NCBI RefSeq assembly: GCF_030704305.1
Contig: NZ_CP131935.1
Location: 2,356,001 to 2,420,000, forward strand
Direction: 5' to 3'
Source: Massilia sp. R2A-15
Lineage (GTDB): Bacteria > Pseudomonadota > Gammaproteobacteria > Burkholderiales > Burkholderiaceae_D
DNA length: 64,000 bases
The notes under the pieces are model-generated. The model did not search any database. It was not told where the DNA came from and worked only from the letters and a program-made list of their open reading frames with translations. A program made the position numbers and the translations under genes. Positions 37,244-45,271 of the stretch are shown here, piece by piece. Within the stretch, counting starts at the first letter, position 1, and every line of letters starts with the position of its first letter.

Positions 37244-37825
37244 ATGTCCTTCCTGATCCAAGCGAACGATCCAGACGCAGTCCATCCACGCCGCATGTTC
37301 CTCGGCAAATCCGGCCTGCTGCTGTCAGGCGCCGCCGTCGCGCTGATGGCAGGCCAGGACGCGCTGGCCGCGGCCAAGGGCGGCGACGCCGCCCCCTCCG
37401 ACATCCAGATCCTCAACACCGCGCTGGGCGCCGAACTCGAAGCGATCGCCGCCTACCAGGTGGGCGCGGAGAGCGGCCTGCTGCAAAAGCCGGTGCTCGA
37501 CCTGGCGGTGACGTTCCAGGGCCACCACAAAGAACACGCCGACGTGCTATCGAAGACGATCGTCAAACTGGGCGGCAAGCCGGTGGCGGCCAAGGCCAAA
37601 TACCAGTTCCCGACCGAGACGCTGAAGAACCAGAACGACGTGCTGCGCTTTGCGGCCGGGCTGGAAAAAGGCGCCGTCAGCGCCTACCTGGGCGCCGTGC
37701 CGCTGTTCGGCAACCGCGAGCTGGCCAAGGCCGCCGCCAGCATTCTGGGCGACGAAGCGATGCACTGGGCGGTGCTGCGCAACGCGCTGGGCGAAGCGCC
37801 GGTTCCATCGGCCTTCATGTCGTGA
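37244..37825 (+). CDS. Ferritin-like domain protein, exported
   Basis: A 193-residue protein starting at 37244, after CCGGAGAACCACC. The N-terminus (HPRRMFLGKSGLLLSGAAVALMAG) carries an RRxFL-like signal suggesting Tat export with cofactor. The mature part is a four-helix bundle with Glu/His pairs (GAELEAIAAYQVGAE; FQGHHKEHADVL; GDEAMHWAVLRNALG) typical of ferritin-like domains. It may bind a di-iron or similar centre in the periplasm. The gene follows the sigma factor by 26 bases. Confidence 0.8.
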   Translation: MSFLIQANDPDAVHPRRMFLGKSGLLLSGAAVALMAGQDALAAAKGGDAAPSDIQILNTALGAELEAIAAYQVGAESGLLQKPVLDLAVTFQGHHKEHADVLSKTIVKLGGKPVAAKAKYQFPTETLKNQNDVLRFAAGLEKGAVSAYLGAVPLFGNRELAKAAASILGDEAMHWAVLRNALGEAPVPSAFMS

Positions 37826-38238
37826 TGCTGCGCGCGCTCGCCGCCGCCGCTGCGTGGCTCGCGTTCGCGGGGCCGCTGCACGCCGCGCCCGATGTGAAGC
37901 TGGGCGAATCAGTGTATGGGCGCTGCATCGCCTGCCACGCGCTGGCGTACGACCGTACCGGGCCGCGCCACTGCGGCCTGTTCGGGCGGCGCGCCGGCAG
38001 CGTGGCGGGATTCGAATATTCGGAGGCGATGAAGCGCTCGCATATCGTCTGGAACGCCGCGACGCTGGACCGCTTCCTGGCCAATCCACCCAAGGCGGTG
38101 CCGGGAACCAGCATGACGTATGCCGGCGTGCCTGATCAAACCGAGCGTGCCGCGCTGATCGCTTATCTGAAGGCGGCCAACGGCGGCGCCGAATGCCGGG
38201 GGTCTGGTCCTGCGGACCTGACCCCATCTTCGAAGTAG
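37825..38238 (+). CDS. Class I c-type cytochrome
   Basis: A small periplasmic cytochrome c (137 residues; a GTG one codon earlier is an alternative start). It has a signal peptide ending AGPLHA, the heme-binding CIACH, and the distal Met in VPGTSMTYAGV. The start overlaps the stop of the ferritin-like gene (TGATG). The last dozen residues (GSGPADLTPSSK) are not cytochrome-like: they are the translation of a family A repeat that supplies the stop codon. Confidence 0.88.
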   Translation: MLRALAAAAAWLAFAGPLHAAPDVKLGESVYGRCIACHALAYDRTGPRHCGLFGRRAGSVAGFEYSEAMKRSHIVWNAATLDRFLANPPKAVPGTSMTYAGVPDQTERAALIAYLKAANGGAECRGSGPADLTPSSK

Positions 38239-38292
38239 CGGCAAATCAAAATGGGGACTAGGCGTCCCCGTCGTTCCGCAGGACCAGACCCC
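38198..38292. repeat. Family A repeat, inverted pair with GGGGAC variant
   Basis: The first palindrome (38199-38225) forms the 3' end of the cytochrome gene. The second (38253-38292) carries the longer variant GGGGACTAGGCGTCCCC then GTCGTTCCGCAGGACC and AGACCCC. The same compound variant occurs at 61072 and 61193. Confidence 0.85.
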
Positions 38293-38297
38293 GCCTC

Positions 38298-39002
38298 TTA
38301 CCCGCGCTTCGGGATGTCGAGTCCCCGTGCGACCGCGGGACGCGCCACGAAAGCATCGAGCACGCGCTGCACGTTCTTGAACTCGCTGAAGCCCACCAGT
38401 TCGCCGGCGCCATAGAAGCCGACCAGGTTGCGCACCCACGGGAAGATCGCGATGTCGGCAATCGTGTATTCCTCGCCCATGACCCAGCTGCGTCCTTCGA
38501 GCTGCTTGTTCAGCACTCCCAGCAGCCGCCTCGATTCGGCCACGTAGCGGTCGCGCGGGCGCTTGTCCTCGTAGTCCTTGCCGGCGAACTTGTGGAAGAA
38601 CCCCAGCTGCCCGAACATCGGCCCGATGCCGCCCATCTGGAACATCACCCACTGGATCGCCTGGTAACGCCCGGCCGGATCTTTCGGCAGCAGCTTGCCG
38701 GTCTTTTCGGCCAGATAGATCAGGATCGCGCCCGACTCGAACAGCGCCAGCGGCATGCCGCCGGGGCCGTCCGGATCGAGGATGGCCGGGATCTTGTTGT
38801 TCGGGTTGAGCGAGATGAACTCGGGCGTCAGCTGGTCGTTCGTCTCGAAGCTGACCAGGTGCGGCTCGTACGCCAGCCCCGTCTCCTCGAGCATGATCGA
38901 TACCTTCACGCCGTTCGGCGTGGGCAGCGAGTAAAGCTGGATGCGCTCGGGATGCGCGGCGGGCCATTTTTTGGTGATCGGGAATGCGGTCAGGTCGGTC
39001 AT
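38298..39002 (-). CDS. Glutathione S-transferase family protein, YghU/YfcG-like
   Basis: A 234-residue GST starting at 39002. The thioredoxin-like domain begins IQLYSLPTPNGVKVSIMLEE, where Thr/Asn replace the catalytic Ser/Cys as in the nu-class enzymes YghU and YfcG (disulfide-bond oxidoreductases); NPNNKIPAILD and FESGAILIYLAEK form the glutathione site. The C-terminal helical domain carries YTIADIAIFPWV. It could reduce disulfides or peroxides; the substrate is not determined. Confidence 0.88.
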   Translation of the reverse strand: MTDLTAFPITKKWPAAHPERIQLYSLPTPNGVKVSIMLEETGLAYEPHLVSFETNDQLTPEFISLNPNNKIPAILDPDGPGGMPLALFESGAILIYLAEKTGKLLPKDPAGRYQAIQWVMFQMGGIGPMFGQLGFFHKFAGKDYEDKRPRDRYVAESRRLLGVLNKQLEGRSWVMGEEYTIADIAIFPWVRNLVGFYGAGELVGFSEFKNVQRVLDAFVARPAVARGLDIPKRG

Positions 39003-39040
39003 GCTGGAGCCTCGGAATAAGCGCGTTTGCGGACCAACGA

Positions 39041-40909
39041 TTATGCCGCATTTCCCTGCGCGAGCGCGGCGCCCACCTGCGCATGCGAGCGCAGCGCCAG
39101 CGCGCGCCGGTCGGCGCCCTCCACCGCCAGCGCCGGCAGCACATGCAGCCGCGCGCGGATCGGCGCACCGGTCAGCATCGCCAGCATGCTCTCGCCCAGT
39201 GACGTGTCGATCAGGTATTCGACAGAGCGATGCGGCGCGCCCTTGGCATCGACATAGCTGACGGCGATCGCCTGGACCGGCGCCCCGGCCTCGATCGCCG
39301 CCTCGAACAGGTTGGCGTGAAACGGCTGCAGATCGCCCTGCGCCGCCGACGTCCCCTCCGGGAAGCAGGCCACGCGCTCGCCCGCGCGCAGGCCGCGCGC
39401 CAGTTCGCCGATCGCGCGCCGCAGGTCGCCCCGGCTGCCGCGCGCCACATACAGCGTACCGGCCAGCGCGCTCAATGTCCCGATCAGCGGCCAGCGCCGC
39501 ACTTCCGACTTGGCCACGAAGCGCGACGGGAACCGCGCGTTGATGACGAACACGTCGACCCACGAGATGTGGTTCGCCACCAGCAGCACGTTCGGCAGCA
39601 CCGAGGCGCCCGCCAGTTCGACCGTCACGCCGAAGGTGCGCAGCACGCGATTCGACCAGCGCCGGATATGGTCCATCCGCGCGCCCGCGCCGATCCACGG
39701 AAACACCAGCAGGCAGGTCGCCAGGCCGGTGAAAATATGCAAGATTACGCATAAAAAGCGCCATGCCAGCCTCACCGGGCGCAAGCCGTGCCAGCGCATG
39801 ATCGCCAGCATCAGCCCGATCACCAGCACGCCGAAGCCGGCGATGATGGCGCGCAGCGGCGCGCCGAGCGCCAGCGCCGCCGCGTACACGCCAAGCAGCG
39901 CCAGCGACGCCAGGTTCTCGCTGAAGCTTTGCACCGCAATCGACACGCCCGGCGCCATCAGCGCCTCGCCGCGCTGCTGCAACAGCGCGTTCATCGGCAC
40001 CAGCACGATGCCGGCCACCACGCCCGTCACGAGCAGCAGCGCGCACGCCAGCCACAAGGCTTCGACCTGGGTCATCGCAAGGATCGCGGCGCCCAGCGCC
40101 AGTCCGGCCGGCAGCACCTTCATCGCCCCGGCGGTGGCCACGTATCGCGCTACCGCTGCCGATCCGCCGACCATGCCGACCGCCAGCACGCACTGCATCA
40201 GCGCGGACTGCGGCAGGCTCAATCCGAGCACCGCGCCGGCCCACTGGATCACGAGGAATTGCAACGCTGCCGCCACCGCCCAGAACAGGGTCGTCACGGC
40301 CAGCGATATCTTCCCGGCCGGATCACGCCACAGCACGCCGAGCTCACGCCAGAAGCGCGCCCGTTCGGGACGCACGGCTCCCGTGGCGGGAATTGCCGCC
40401 GACGCGAGCGCCGCAATCGCATAGACGCCGGCGATCGCCATGCTGGCGGCGTGCGCCGAGGTCATGGCCAGCAGTACGCCGCCCAGCGCCGTGCCGCCGA
40501 TGATCGATGCCACCGTCGATATCTCGATCCACGCGTTGGCCTTCACCAGCTGGTCGGTCGGCAGCAACTCGGCCAGGATGCCGTATTTGGCGGGGCCGTA
40601 AGTCACGCCGATGACGCCCACGGCGCCAAACGCCAGCAAGGGATGCAGGCCCGCCGCGAGCAGCAAGCAGGCGCCCAGCTTGACCACGTTCGCGAGCAGC
40701 ATCACGCGGCCCTTGGGCATGGCATCGGCCAGCAAACCGGCCCACGGCGCCAGCGCGACATACGCCAGGTACAGCGAGATGCGCAGCGCGGGCGTCATCC
40801 ACGCGGCGGCCGCGCGCTCGGCCAGCAGGCCGATGGCGACGATCAGCAGCGCGTTGTCGGCCAGCGACGTGCAAAACTGCGCGCCGAGCAAGGCCCGCAG
40901 CGGTTTCAT
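39041..40909 (-). CDS. LplT-like transporter fused to PlsC/OlsA-like acyltransferase
   Basis: A 622-residue fusion. Residues 1-390 form an MFS-type, LplT-like lysophospholipid transporter (LGAQFCTSLADNALLIVAIG; GLLADAMPKGRVMLLANVVK; ITYGPAKYGILAELLP-like stretch). Residues 400-622 are a PlsC-family acyltransferase (NHISWVDVFVIN, the HX4D motif; later FPEGTSAAQGDLQPF). LplT and the acyltransferase are separate, or fused with a synthetase, in better-known bacteria; here no synthetase domain follows. The start overlaps the OlsB-like gene stop (ATGA). In context the acyltransferase probably plays the OlsA role, completing a lyso-ornithine lipid. Confidence 0.85.
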   Translation of the reverse strand: MKPLRALLGAQFCTSLADNALLIVAIGLLAERAAAAWMTPALRISLYLAYVALAPWAGLLADAMPKGRVMLLANVVKLGACLLLAAGLHPLLAFGAVGVIGVTYGPAKYGILAELLPTDQLVKANAWIEISTVASIIGGTALGGVLLAMTSAHAASMAIAGVYAIAALASAAIPATGAVRPERARFWRELGVLWRDPAGKISLAVTTLFWAVAAALQFLVIQWAGAVLGLSLPQSALMQCVLAVGMVGGSAAVARYVATAGAMKVLPAGLALGAAILAMTQVEALWLACALLLVTGVVAGIVLVPMNALLQQRGEALMAPGVSIAVQSFSENLASLALLGVYAAALALGAPLRAIIAGFGVLVIGLMLAIMRWHGLRPVRLAWRFLCVILHIFTGLATCLLVFPWIGAGARMDHIRRWSNRVLRTFGVTVELAGASVLPNVLLVANHISWVDVFVINARFPSRFVAKSEVRRWPLIGTLSALAGTLYVARGSRGDLRRAIGELARGLRAGERVACFPEGTSAAQGDLQPFHANLFEAAIEAGAPVQAIAVSYVDAKGAPHRSVEYLIDTSLGESMLAMLTGAPIRARLHVLPALAVEGADRRALALRSHAQVGAALAQGNAA

Positions 40910-41727
40910 CGCCGCGCCAGGAACTGCTTGCCGTAGCGTTCGGGCAGATCGGCCAGCCGCATCATGATGGGCAGGTCGGCGGTGTTGAATTCGCGGTCGA
41001 ACGACGGCGGCCCGACCACGCGGGCGCCGCAGCGCAGGTAGCCCTTGATCAGCGGCGGCATGTCGCGCAGCGTCGCCGCGCCGGCCGGCGCCACGTCCAT
41101 CGGCAGCGCGTTCAGCGGCCGAATCCGCAGGTCCGGCGCCACCATGTATTGCGAGTCGCGCAGCGTGCCCCACACGCGCCGCGCCAGCTGGCCGCCGTCC
41201 GCCATGCCGATGCTGGCGCAGCCGAACATGGTGTGCAGGCCGCGCGCGACCATGTACTTACCCAGTTCGCTCCACAGCGCAAGGATCACCCCGCCCGAGC
41301 GCCAGTCGGCGTGCACGCAGGCGCGTCCCAGTTCCACCGCGCCGTCGCGCAGCGCCGCGAGCGGCGCCAGGTCGAATTCGCTCTCGGTGTAGCAGGCGCC
41401 GGCGCGGCGCGCGGCGTCCGGCCCGAGCACGCGGTAGGTGCCCACCAGCTGGCCCGGTCCGTCAGCGCCGATTTCGCATGCGCGCACCAGCAGGTGATCG
41501 CAGTAGCCATCGAAGCGGTCGGCGTCGTGGCCGTCGGGCGTGCCGGGCGGCGGCGCCAGGCGCGCACCCATTTCGCCGGCGAAGATCGCATGGCGCAGGC
41601 GCTGCGCCTCGCGCACCTCCGCTTCCGAGCCGGCCCAGCTGGCCTCGAACCGCCAGTCCGCCTGCCTGGCAGGCAGCGGCGCCGCAAAGTGGGACCGCGA
41701 ATGGGCGGTGGCGAGTTCCAGGGTCAA
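40906..41727 (-). CDS. olsB: OlsB-like GNAT acyltransferase (lyso-ornithine lipid synthesis)
   Basis: A 273-residue protein with an OlsB-like GNAT domain: RLRHAIFAGEMGARL, YCDHLLVRACE, LVGTYRVLGPDAARR, AVELGRACVHADWR, LCARGLHTMFGCAS-like helix, and the C-terminal PLIKGYLRCGARV and FNTADLPIMM, typical of L-ornithine N-alpha-acyltransferases. These transfer a 3-hydroxyacyl group from ACP to ornithine. The gene is coupled to the LplT-PlsC fusion and 10 bases downstream of an ATP-grasp gene. The amino acid acceptor is inferred and could differ. Confidence 0.85.
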   Translation of the reverse strand: MTLELATAHSRSHFAAPLPARQADWRFEASWAGSEAEVREAQRLRHAIFAGEMGARLAPPPGTPDGHDADRFDGYCDHLLVRACEIGADGPGQLVGTYRVLGPDAARRAGACYTESEFDLAPLAALRDGAVELGRACVHADWRSGGVILALWSELGKYMVARGLHTMFGCASIGMADGGQLARRVWGTLRDSQYMVAPDLRIRPLNALPMDVAPAGAATLRDMPPLIKGYLRCGARVVGPPSFDREFNTADLPIMMRLADLPERYGKQFLARR

Positions 41728-41737
41728 GTCGTGCTCC

Positions 41738-42841
41738 TCAATTCGAAGGGGGGTATTGGTCGATCAGCGCGTTCTGGCGCCAGTTCAGACGGATCAGCGC
41801 CAGCGGGCCGATGGGCCTGACGCCGCGCCTGCGGTTGGCCGCGCCGATCGCGAACACCACGCGCTGCTTGGCGAACACCATGCGCAGGCCCTGCGCCAGC
41901 CCGATGTCCGGATCCCACGCCTGGATCGCTTCCGAGCCGGCGCCGTTCACTTCCATGATCGTGAAGCCGCGCCCCGCCGCCAGCTCGCTTTCGCTGGAAA
42001 AGCGCACGTCGAAGCGGCCGAAGTGAAACTCGGGCATGTCGCGCGCGATCGCGTCGATCGCCGCGGTCAGCTCCGGCGTGACCAGGCTTGCGCCGTCGCG
42101 GTACAAGCCGCCGACCCGGGTCGATCCGATGGTCGACAGCCGCACCACCTGGCCGCTGGCCGGCACGGCGTCGAGGTCGAGCGCGCTGGCGTGCGCCTTC
42201 GAGCCGAGCACGCGGGCGGCGCGCGCGTCGCCGGCAATCAGCTGGCCGAGCGTGGCGACGCCGTCCCCGAGCACGCGCGGGTAGTAGCGCAGCGCCAGCC
42301 CGATCAGCCGCCCTGCGCCGCTGGCCGGGTCGCGCGCATAGAACACGCCGGCCTCGCCCTCGTCGTCGAGGTATTCCTGCAGCACGAAGGTCTCGCCTGC
42401 CGGATACGCGGCTGCGTAAGCGCGCAGGGCGTCCAGCGAATCGAGCTTGCGCACGCCATAGCCGCACAGGCCCAGGTCGGGCTTGGCGACCAGTGGAAAG
42501 CTTAGCCGCGCCGCCTCCAGCGCCTGCTGCCATGCGGCGTCGGACCAGCCGTGCGCGTCGCGGATGCCGGCGTGGCGCGCGGTGGCGGCGCGAGCGCGTG
42601 GTCCCATCTGGTCGAAGTATTCGAGCTTGCCCTCCCCGACCAGTCCCCCGGCGGTAATGCGCGGATTGGCCGCCGTGGGCAGGGTCACGCTGGCGTGGCG
42701 CAGCGCCAGCCATGCCCACTGGAAGACGATCGGGACGCAGATCGCCCACTTCGGCATCCTCTCGAGCGCACCGCGCCGCACGGACGGGGGCGCGCAGGCG
42801 ACGGATGGCCGTGAAGGCAGGCGGGGCGAATCGGCAAACAT
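41738..42841 (-). CDS. ATP-grasp-fold protein of unknown specificity
   Basis: A 367-residue protein. The start at 42841 follows AGGACGCTGC; an internal Met (MPKWAICVPIV, residue 29) is an alternative. Seen: FPLVAKPDLGLCGYGVRKL (P-loop-like ATP-grasp lysine region), TFVLQEYLDDEGEAGVFY, and FTIMEVNGAGSEAIQAWDP (metal-binding Glu/Asn). This suggests an amide- or ester-forming ligase using ATP. A lipid-acyltransferase gene follows 10 bases later. Its substrate is unknown. Confidence 0.78.
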   Translation of the reverse strand: MFADSPRLPSRPSVACAPPSVRRGALERMPKWAICVPIVFQWAWLALRHASVTLPTAANPRITAGGLVGEGKLEYFDQMGPRARAATARHAGIRDAHGWSDAAWQQALEAARLSFPLVAKPDLGLCGYGVRKLDSLDALRAYAAAYPAGETFVLQEYLDDEGEAGVFYARDPASGAGRLIGLALRYYPRVLGDGVATLGQLIAGDARAARVLGSKAHASALDLDAVPASGQVVRLSTIGSTRVGGLYRDGASLVTPELTAAIDAIARDMPEFHFGRFDVRFSSESELAAGRGFTIMEVNGAGSEAIQAWDPDIGLAQGLRMVFAKQRVVFAIGAANRRRGVRPIGPLALIRLNWRQNALIDQYPPSN

Positions 42842-43008
42842 GCAGCGTCCTGGCGTGAAATATTTACATAAGGATTACACATCAGCACGGCCGGCTCTGT
42901 GCGCAGGCGAACAGATGTTGCATCCGGTCGCGCTGGACTATTTATCTCTTGATAGTTTCAGTTAGTAAAGTAGACTTACAAGTTCTCTACATATGCACAC
43001 TGGATGGC

Positions 43009-44091
43009 ATGTCCCCGCTTCAAAAGATATCCCGAATGCTGTTCGGCACCACGCCAAAAATGCGCCGCGTGCTCGCCTATTGGGCGGCCACCGCCATGTT
43101 GTACAGTTTTTGCTGCCTGATCGTCTGGCGCGAACTTGGCATGGGCGCCGCATCGCCCGAACTGGCGCGCGTGGTCGCCTCCGTGGGCATGGTGGGCGTG
43201 GCGGCGTTCTACGTCCTGCTGCGCGCCGCGCCCCAGCTGGGGATCGCCAACTGGAAGCTGGCCCTGTACCAGGCGCAGTTCGCGATCGTGTTCGACCTGG
43301 CGCTGTACGCGGTGCTCGACAACCTGCGCGGCTCGATCCTGATCGGAATGCCGGTGGTGATCGTGTTCTGCGCCTTTTCGCTGCGCCCGCGCCAGACCTT
43401 CTGGCTGGCGGTGTTCGCCATCGCCGCGCTGGCCGCGACCACGGCGGCGCTGGCCTACTTCGATCCGCGCCACCATTCCGTCTACCAGGAGAGCGTGCAT
43501 TTCGCGCTGACCACGGTGGGCATCGTGTCGGTCACCGCGATCACAGGAGAACTGAGCCGGCTGCGCGCCCAGCTAGTCGACGCAATCGGCACGATCCGCA
43601 CCCTGGCCACCACCGACGAACTGACCTTGCTGGCGAACCGCCGCCACATGAACGAGCTGCTCGACCTCGAACAGCAGCGCCGCGCCGCGCGGCCGAACGA
43701 CGTGTGCGTCGCCCTGATCGACGTCGACTTCTTCAAGTCGATCAACGACCGTTTTGGCCACGCCGGCGGCGACGCCGTGCTGCAAAGCTTCGCCCGTGAA
43801 GCCGGCGCCTCGCTGCGCACCACCGACACGCTGGCGCGCTGGGGCGGCGAGGAATTTTTGCTGCTCATGCCCGACACCTTGCTCGACGAAGCGCTCGCCG
43901 TGATCGCCCGCATGGCCAGGCGCGTGGACGCCCTGCGCTTCCCTGCCATCGACCCGGACCTGAGGCTCACGTTCTCCGCCGGCGTGGCCGCCTCGCGCCC
44001 CAGCGAGCGCTTCGACGCGGCGATCCAGCGCGCCGACGAGGCCATGTACCGCGCCAAGGCGAACGGTCGCAATTGCGTGCTGGCGGCGTGA
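43009..44091 (+). CDS. Membrane-bound diguanylate cyclase (GGDEF)
   Basis: A 360-residue protein from the ATG at 43009 (MSPLQKISRM); a longer TTG start at 42949 is possible. Five or six hydrophobic segments (about 25-185) form a membrane sensor, then a GGDEF domain (ATTDELTLLANRRHM; ALIDVDFFKSINDRFGHAGG; RWGGEEFLLLMPD). The signature is GGEEF, preceded by RTTD, an intact RxxD product-inhibition site. It should make c-di-GMP. The stop overlaps the GTG of a periplasmic binding protein gene. Confidence 0.9.
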   Translation: MSPLQKISRMLFGTTPKMRRVLAYWAATAMLYSFCCLIVWRELGMGAASPELARVVASVGMVGVAAFYVLLRAAPQLGIANWKLALYQAQFAIVFDLALYAVLDNLRGSILIGMPVVIVFCAFSLRPRQTFWLAVFAIAALAATTAALAYFDPRHHSVYQESVHFALTTVGIVSVTAITGELSRLRAQLVDAIGTIRTLATTDELTLLANRRHMNELLDLEQQRRAARPNDVCVALIDVDFFKSINDRFGHAGGDAVLQSFAREAGASLRTTDTLARWGGEEFLLLMPDTLLDEALAVIARMARRVDALRFPAIDPDLRLTFSAGVAASRPSERFDAAIQRADEAMYRAKANGRNCVLAA

Positions 44092-44879
44092 AGCGGCCAG
44101 CCCTGTCCATGGGCCTGCGCGCCCTCATCGCGGGCGCCTGCGCGCTGGCGTTGGCCGGCGCCGCGGCCCAGCCCCCGGAGCACGTGCAGATCCTGGTCGA
44201 AGATGCCGCCAGCCCGTGGTCCAACCACGACGGCGTCGGCTACGCCAACGACCTGGTGCGCGCCGCCTTCCAGGCCGCCGGCGTCACGGCCGACCTGGTC
44301 GTGGTGCCCTACGCGCGCTGCAAGTCGCTGGTGATGCAGGGCGGCGCGGTGGGCTGCTTCAGCATGTCGGCCTCGCCCGAACTGGCGAACCGGGTGCGCT
44401 TTGCCGACAAGCCCCTGTTCAGCGTCACGCCGCGCATCTACTACAACCCGAAACGCCGCGCGAAGCCCAGGTCGCTGGCCGACATCAAGCCAGGCATGCG
44501 CCTCGGGATCGTGCGCGGTTACGAATATCCGCCCTTCGTGGAGCAACTGGCCAGGCGCGGTGTGCTGCTCGACCGCGCGGAATCGGACGTCACCAACCTG
44601 CGCAAGCTGGCCGTCAACCGGCTCGATGCCGCCCTGATCATGACCGACGAGATGCGCAGCGCGGACCTGATCCGGCAGCAGGCCGGCGCCCGCGACATCG
44701 CATTCGCATTCCAGAGCCAGCCGATGGATTCGTTCATCGGTTTTTCCACCCGCCACGCCGACGGCGACGCGCAGCGGCGCCGCTTCAACGCCGGCTTCGA
44801 GACGATCAGTTCCAACGGCGTGCGCCAGACGATTCAGGCGCAGTGGAAAGCGCGCTGCGCCAAATTCTGTCCGGAATAG
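44088..44879 (+). CDS. Periplasmic substrate-binding protein, SBP_bac_3-like
   Basis: A 263-residue exported protein starting at the GTG that overlaps the cyclase stop (GTGA). Signal peptide ends near LALAGAAAQ. The mature chain resembles family 3 solute-binding folds: GVGYANDLVRAAFQAAGV, VPYARCKSLVMQGG, and IVRGYEYPPFVEQLARRGV. Two Cys near each other and a further pair at the C-terminus may form disulfides. No ABC permease is nearby, so it may act as a sensor ligand module for the cyclase. That link is inferred. Confidence 0.75.
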   Translation: MKRPALSMGLRALIAGACALALAGAAAQPPEHVQILVEDAASPWSNHDGVGYANDLVRAAFQAAGVTADLVVVPYARCKSLVMQGGAVGCFSMSASPELANRVRFADKPLFSVTPRIYYNPKRRAKPRSLADIKPGMRLGIVRGYEYPPFVEQLARRGVLLDRAESDVTNLRKLAVNRLDAALIMTDEMRSADLIRQQAGARDIAFAFQSQPMDSFIGFSTRHADGDAQRRRFNAGFETISSNGVRQTIQAQWKARCAKFCPE

Positions 44880-45085
44880 CAAGGTTTCCGGCGCCACAGG
44901 CCGCCGCGGCGCCATCCGTTGCCAACAATAATTGTTACGAAATGTGAGCGCCGGGTCCGGCGCCCGCGCGTACGCGCGCGTGGTCAATCCGGCATCGCCC
45001 CGCGGCCGCATTCACGCGCTTTCCCTATGAGACCGGTGCCGCGGGATTTGCGATCACGCCGCCTCATCTGAGCAAAGTACTACCG

Positions 45086-45117
45086 ACGTTTGTTCGAATG
45101 CACAGACAAACGTTTTT
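45086..45117. terminator. Possible weak terminator or operator hairpin
   Basis: ACGTTTGT (45086-45093) pairs perfectly with ACAAACGT (45106-45113), loop 12, then TTTT. It lies within the 392-base gap between the binding-protein and subtilase genes, where nothing else was recognised. The stem is AT-rich and short, so an operator for the subtilase is as likely as a terminator. Confidence 0.35.
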
Positions 45118-45271
45118 GGGCCGCCGAACAGGCCCACTGTTCAATTTATTCCGGGAAATTAGTGACTTGCGGCAGTTTTCCCACGCCATTACTATCCGCT
45201 TTCCCGCAGTTTTCAAGCCCGTCCCGGCGAAGCGCTTCGCCATCCCTCCCTTTCAGATTGGACGCTCACGC

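Noticed and set aside
45098..45271. N-terminal extension of the subtilase
   Set aside because: It would put 58 residues before a normal signal peptide; the ATG at 45272 fits better.
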